From Bradyrhizobium barranii subsp. apii (lineage in GTDB: Bacteria; Pseudomonadota; Alphaproteobacteria; Rhizobiales; Xanthobacteraceae), in contig NZ_CP096255.1 in the NCBI RefSeq assembly GCF_011516635.5, positions 7,376,501 to 7,440,500 of the forward strand: 64,000 nucleotides of DNA. Direction: 5' to 3'. Below the pieces are notes generated by a model that was not told the DNA's origin, searched no databases, and worked only from the letters and a program-made list of their open reading frames with translations. Shown here in pieces: positions 60,870 to 64,000 of the stretch. A program made the translations under genes and the position numbers. Position 1 is the first letter of the stretch. Each line of letters starts with the position of its first letter.

Positions 60870-62477
60870 ATGCAAGACAACATCCACAACCTCACCCGCA
60901 GCACCGATGACGTCGTCATCGTCGGCGGTGGCCTCGCCGGACTCTTTTGTGCACTGAAGCTCGCGCCGCGGCCGGTAACGCTGATCTCGGCCGCCCCGCT
61001 CGGACAGGGCGCGTCGTCCGCATGGGCGCAAGGCGGCATCGCTGCGGCCGTGGCCGAAGGCGATAGCCCGGAGGCGCACGCCGCCGACACCATCGCCGTC
61101 GGCGGCGGTCTTGTCGATGAAGCGGTCGCACTCGGCATCGCGCGCGAGGCGGCGCCACGAATCCATGACCTGCTCGCCTATGGCGTGCCGTTCGACCGTG
61201 ACCTCGAAGGCAAGCTCGCGGTCGGCCGCGAGGCCGCGCATTCGGCGCGGCGCATCGTGCATGTGCGCGGCGACGGGGCCGGAGCCGCGATCATCGCGGC
61301 GCTGGGCGAGGCCGTGCGCCGCACGCCGTCGATCCGACTGATCGAGGGCTTCGTTGCGGAAGCGCTGTTGACCGAGGACGGCGCGGTCACCGGTCTTCAA
61401 TTGCGCGAGGCCGGCAATCCCGCTGCACGTCCGCTTCTGATGGCCTCTCGCGCGGTGGTGCTGGCGACCGGTGGCCTCGGCCATCTCTATGCCGTCACCA
61501 CCAACCCGCTCGAAGCCAGCGGCTCGGGTCTTGCGATCGCAGCACGCGCCGGCGCCGTGATCGCCGACCCTGAGTTCGTGCAGTTCCACCCCACCGCCAT
61601 CATGGTCGGGCGCGACCCGGCGCCGCTCGCAACGGAAGCGCTGCGCGGCGAAGGGGCGACGCTGATCAACGGCGATGGCGAACGTTTCATGCTCGCGCGC
61701 CATCCGCTGGCAGAGCTCGCGCCACGCGACATCGTGGCGCGCGGCGTATTCGCCGAGATCGCGGCCGGGCGCGGTGCCTTCCTCGATGCGCGGCAGGCGC
61801 TCGGCACGCGCTTCGCCGACAAATTTCCGACCGTGCATGCAAGCTGCATCGCGGCCGGCATCGATCCCGCGACGCAGGCCATCCCGATCGCGCCGGCCGC
61901 GCATTACCACATGGGCGGCATCGCGGTGGACGAGCGCGGCCGAAGCTCGATCGACGGGCTCTGGGCCGGCGGCGAAGTGTCGTCCACCGGTGCGCACGGC
62001 GCCAACCGGCTCGCCTCGAATTCGCTGCTGGAGGCCGTGGTCTACGCCGCCCGCATCGCCGACGACATCGCCGGCCGCGCGATCCCCTCGCCTGCCCGCC
62101 TTCCCGATGCGTTGGTGACGTCGCGTGGCGGCATGACGGACGCTGCCGCCGTGAAGCGGTTGCGAACGATGATGAGCGCGCATGTCGGCGTGATCCGCAA
62201 CAGTGACGGGCTTGCGGAGGCCGTGCGCAGCTTCGCCGCAGTCGAACGCGGGCCCGCAAGCATCGCTCTCCGCAACATGGCGGCATCAGCCCTGCTCGTC
62301 GCGGCTTCCGCGTGGAGGCGGCGCGAAAGCCGCGGCGCGCATTTCCGCTCCGACCATCCGGCGGATGTCCCCACGCTGGCACAGAGAACGATGACGACGC
62401 TCACGGAGGCACGTGAGATCGCGGAGCGCCTGAGCGAGCGTCCGCTGCCACGCACCGCCCGACCGATGATCGCCTGA
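60870..62477 (+). CDS. nadB: L-aspartate oxidase NadB
   Basis: The 535-residue FAD enzyme oxidises L-aspartate to iminoaspartate for NadA. It shows VVIVGGGLAGLFCALKLAP (dinucleotide fold), SAWAQGGIAAAVAEGDSPEA, HARRIVHVRGDGAGAA-type sequence, VLATGGLGHLYAVTTNP, FVQFHPTAIM, AAHYHMGGIAVDERGRSSID and GEVSSTGAHGANRLASNSLL. It lies 9 bases after nadA and its stop overlaps nadC. Confidence 0.96.
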   Translation: MQDNIHNLTRSTDDVVIVGGGLAGLFCALKLAPRPVTLISAAPLGQGASSAWAQGGIAAAVAEGDSPEAHAADTIAVGGGLVDEAVALGIAREAAPRIHDLLAYGVPFDRDLEGKLAVGREAAHSARRIVHVRGDGAGAAIIAALGEAVRRTPSIRLIEGFVAEALLTEDGAVTGLQLREAGNPAARPLLMASRAVVLATGGLGHLYAVTTNPLEASGSGLAIAARAGAVIADPEFVQFHPTAIMVGRDPAPLATEALRGEGATLINGDGERFMLARHPLAELAPRDIVARGVFAEIAAGRGAFLDARQALGTRFADKFPTVHASCIAAGIDPATQAIPIAPAAHYHMGGIAVDERGRSSIDGLWAGGEVSSTGAHGANRLASNSLLEAVVYAARIADDIAGRAIPSPARLPDALVTSRGGMTDAAAVKRLRTMMSAHVGVIRNSDGLAEAVRSFAAVERGPASIALRNMAASALLVAASAWRRRESRGAHFRSDHPADVPTLAQRTMTTLTEAREIAERLSERPLPRTARPMIA

Positions 62478-63367
62478 TGGAGTTCCCCATGATCACCCCG
62501 ACGTCACTGCTCTATCCCGACGCCTTCCTGTCGCCGCTTGCGATCGACGAGGCCGTGCATCGCGCGCTCGACGAGGATCTCGGCCGCGCCGGCGACATCA
62601 CCTCGCTTGCGACGATCCCGGAGGCGACCAAGGCGCAGGCCGTCCTGGTCGCCCGCCAGTCCGGCGTGATCGCCGGCCTGCCGCTGGCGCTGGCGACGCT
62701 GCAAAAGCTCTCGCCCGACATCGACGTGCGCGCGCATGTCCGCGACGCCGCACGGGTTGCCCGCGGCCAGCACGTGCTGACGATCACGGGCCCGGCGCGC
62801 GCCATCCTCACGGCCGAGCGGACCGCGCTGAATTTCGTCGGCCGGCTGTCGGGCGTCGCGACGCTCACGGCCGACTACGTCGCGCGGACCGAAGGCACGA
62901 CAATGCGCATCTGCTGCACGCGCAAGACCACGCCGGGGCTCCGGGCGCTGGAGAAATACGCCGTGCGCTGCGGCGGCGGCTTCAACCACCGCTTCGGGCT
63001 CGACGATGCGATCCTGATCAAGGACAACCACATCGCGGTCGCCGGCGGCATCCGCCCGGTTCTGGAGCGCGCCCGCGCGCATGCCGGTCATCTCGTCAAG
63101 ATCGAGATCGAGGTCGATACGCTCGCGCAACTCCGCGAGGTGCTCGGCACCGGGCTCGCCGATGCCGTGCTGCTCGACAACATGGACCTCGCGACGCTGC
63201 GCGAGGCGGTGCGGCTCAACGAAGGGCGCCTCCAGCTGGAGGCATCCGGCGGCGTCACGCTGGACTCGATCGCGGCCATCGCGGCGACCGGCGTCGACTA
63301 CGTCTCATCCGGCGCGCTGACACATTCGGCGCCGAATTTCGACTGCGCGCTGGATATCGAGGCGTGA
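62477..63367 (+). CDS. nadC: nicotinate-nucleotide pyrophosphorylase NadC
   Basis: The 296-residue enzyme converts quinolinate and PRPP to nicotinate mononucleotide. It has LDEDLGRAGDITSLATIP, LTAERTALNFVGRLSGVATL, CTRKTTPGLRALEKYAVRCG, GGFNHRFGLDDAILIKDNHI, IEIEVDTLAQL and LEASGGVTLDSIAAIAATGV. The ATG at 62477 overlaps the nadB stop (TGATG). It ends the operon. Confidence 0.97.
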   Translation: MEFPMITPTSLLYPDAFLSPLAIDEAVHRALDEDLGRAGDITSLATIPEATKAQAVLVARQSGVIAGLPLALATLQKLSPDIDVRAHVRDAARVARGQHVLTITGPARAILTAERTALNFVGRLSGVATLTADYVARTEGTTMRICCTRKTTPGLRALEKYAVRCGGGFNHRFGLDDAILIKDNHIAVAGGIRPVLERARAHAGHLVKIEIEVDTLAQLREVLGTGLADAVLLDNMDLATLREAVRLNEGRLQLEASGGVTLDSIAAIAATGVDYVSSGALTHSAPNFDCALDIEA

Positions 63368-63373
63368 GCCACA

Positions 63374-63461
63374 CCGTCATGGCCGGGCTTGTCCCGGCCA
63401 TCCACGCCTCACCTCGCAACACAAAGAACGTGGATGCCCGGGACAAGCCCGGGCATGACGA
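63374..63461. repeat. CGTCATGGCCGGGCTTGTCC intergenic repeat
   Basis: CCGTCATGGCCGGGCTTGTC and its inverse GACAAGCCCGGGCATGACG flank CATCCACG and CGTGGATG. It sits directly after nadC and may act as a bidirectional terminator between convergent genes. Confidence 0.8.
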
Positions 63462-63475
63462 ACTTCCGTGAATGA

Positions 63476-64000
63476 TTATCTTCGCTCGCTCACACCCATC
63501 TCGGCGGAGCTCTTGGCTTCCTGGGCGAGCTCGGCAGAGAGCGCGGCGGTCTGGGCCGGGGTGCCCCAGCTCGGTTCTTCGCTGCCGTCGCCCCAGGCGC
63601 GCGGGCGATAGAAGGTGTGGACGCCGGTCTTGTACATCTTCTTCATCTCGGCGACCCAGGACGGACGCACCCAGTAGGCGTGGTAGTGCGTGGACTTGCC
63701 CACTTCGGGCAGCCAGATCTGGCCGTCGAGCATCGCCTTCGAGATCTTTTTCGCGCGCTCCCACATCTCGGGCTCGCGGATCACGTCGGCATTGTTGTCG
63801 CAGGCGAAGGTGAACTGACACGCCAAATGGCGGTGCTTGTTCTGATAGACCGCGCCGCACACGGTGTCCGGATATTTGCCGGAGAAGACGCGGTTCATCA
63901 CGACTTGTGCAACCGCCATCTGGCCACGCACGGCCTCGCCGCGCGATTCGAAATAGACGGCTTCGGCGAGACACTTCTCGGCCTTTGCGCGCGACTTGTC
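63476..64000 (-). CDS. cell wall hydrolase, SleB/Hydrolase_2 type (partial)
   Basis: The frame runs off the window at 64000. Visible residues include CLAEAVYFESRGE (catalytic Glu), GQMAVAQVVMNRVFSGKYPD, TVCGAVYQNKHRHLACQFTF, ACDNNADVIREPEMWERAKK and a C-terminal tail ending AEMGVSERR. SleB-type enzymes cut peptidoglycan glycan strands. It is missing its start, which lies outside the window. Confidence 0.9.
   Translation of the reverse strand, partial: DKSRAKAEKCLAEAVYFESRGEAVRGQMAVAQVVMNRVFSGKYPDTVCGAVYQNKHRHLACQFTFACDNNADVIREPEMWERAKKISKAMLDGQIWLPEVGKSTHYHAYWVRPSWVAEMKKMYKTGVHTFYRPRAWGDGSEEPSWGTPAQTAALSAELAQEAKSSAEMGVSERR

Overview
The window looks like a chromosome segment of a Bradyrhizobium-type alphaproteobacterium. 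It is GC-rich, its housekeeping proteins have Rhizobiales character, it carries families of palindromic intergenic repeats, and its upstream boxes match the FixK/FNR pattern. It falls into two halves. Positions 1 to about 25.8 kb are an insertion-rich accessory zone. From the tRNA-Pro(CGG) gene at 25,960-26,036 onward the DNA is dense core chromosome, interrupted by one IS91-type element at 34.4-37.0 kb.

Accessory half. A phosphotransacetylase remnant comes first. Next is a lytic transglycosylase gene whose membrane anchor is one TGGC repeat unit out of frame with its catalytic part. An L,D-transpeptidase gene follows, cut by an IS701-family element that left a CTAG duplication; removing the element restores one 390-codon reading frame. 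A complete IS66 element (tnpA-tnpB-tnpC plus a pRiA4b ORF-3-like passenger gene, 8-bp duplication) follows. Two IS256 elements encoding identical proteins, each with its own 8-bp duplication, bracket a cluster of small, mostly secreted proteins: two HdeA-like proteins, a small protein with an amber codon, and an arginine-rich repeat protein. Three of these transcription units have FixK/FNR-type palindromes (TTGAT-N4-ATCAA or one mismatch) upstream. An IS630 element then carries an IS91-type element nested in its left end. A run of short, unrecognised genes leads to the tRNA.

Core half. Genes include threonylcarbamoyl-AMP synthase, an FAD-linked oxidase, a GNAT acetyltransferase, NudK, a GrdB-like protein, a class III CoA-transferase, a SRAP/YedK protein, a NUDIX hydrolase and a TIGR02301 protein. 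After the second IS91 copy (inverted relative to the first) come a cupredoxin, a DUF4142 gene with a frameshift, an ECF sigma factor, a sulfurtransferase and a dihydroorotase-like amidohydrolase. Then a tightly packed ygfZ-tag-HD hydrolase set, a tyrosine phosphatase-like protein, a NadQ-like (COG4111) NAD regulator and a DUF2339 membrane protein. Four methyl-accepting chemotaxis genes follow in tandem, the fourth decayed. The window ends with an AcuI-type reductase, an MFS transporter, the nadA-nadB-nadC operon and a partial SleB-type cell wall hydrolase.

How parts fit together. The NadQ-like protein at 44.7 kb and the nadABC operon at 59.8 kb plausibly form one circuit: two similar palindromes (TACTCA-N3-TGAGTA and a 12/15 match) lie upstream of nadA. 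The FixK-type boxes suggest that the small secreted proteins are made at low oxygen. The most notable observations are the TGGC-tract switch, the box-associated small-protein cluster, the nadABC operator pair, and the IS91-type insertions that both reconstitute GGATTCC on removal. No CRISPR array, rRNA or prophage module was seen.
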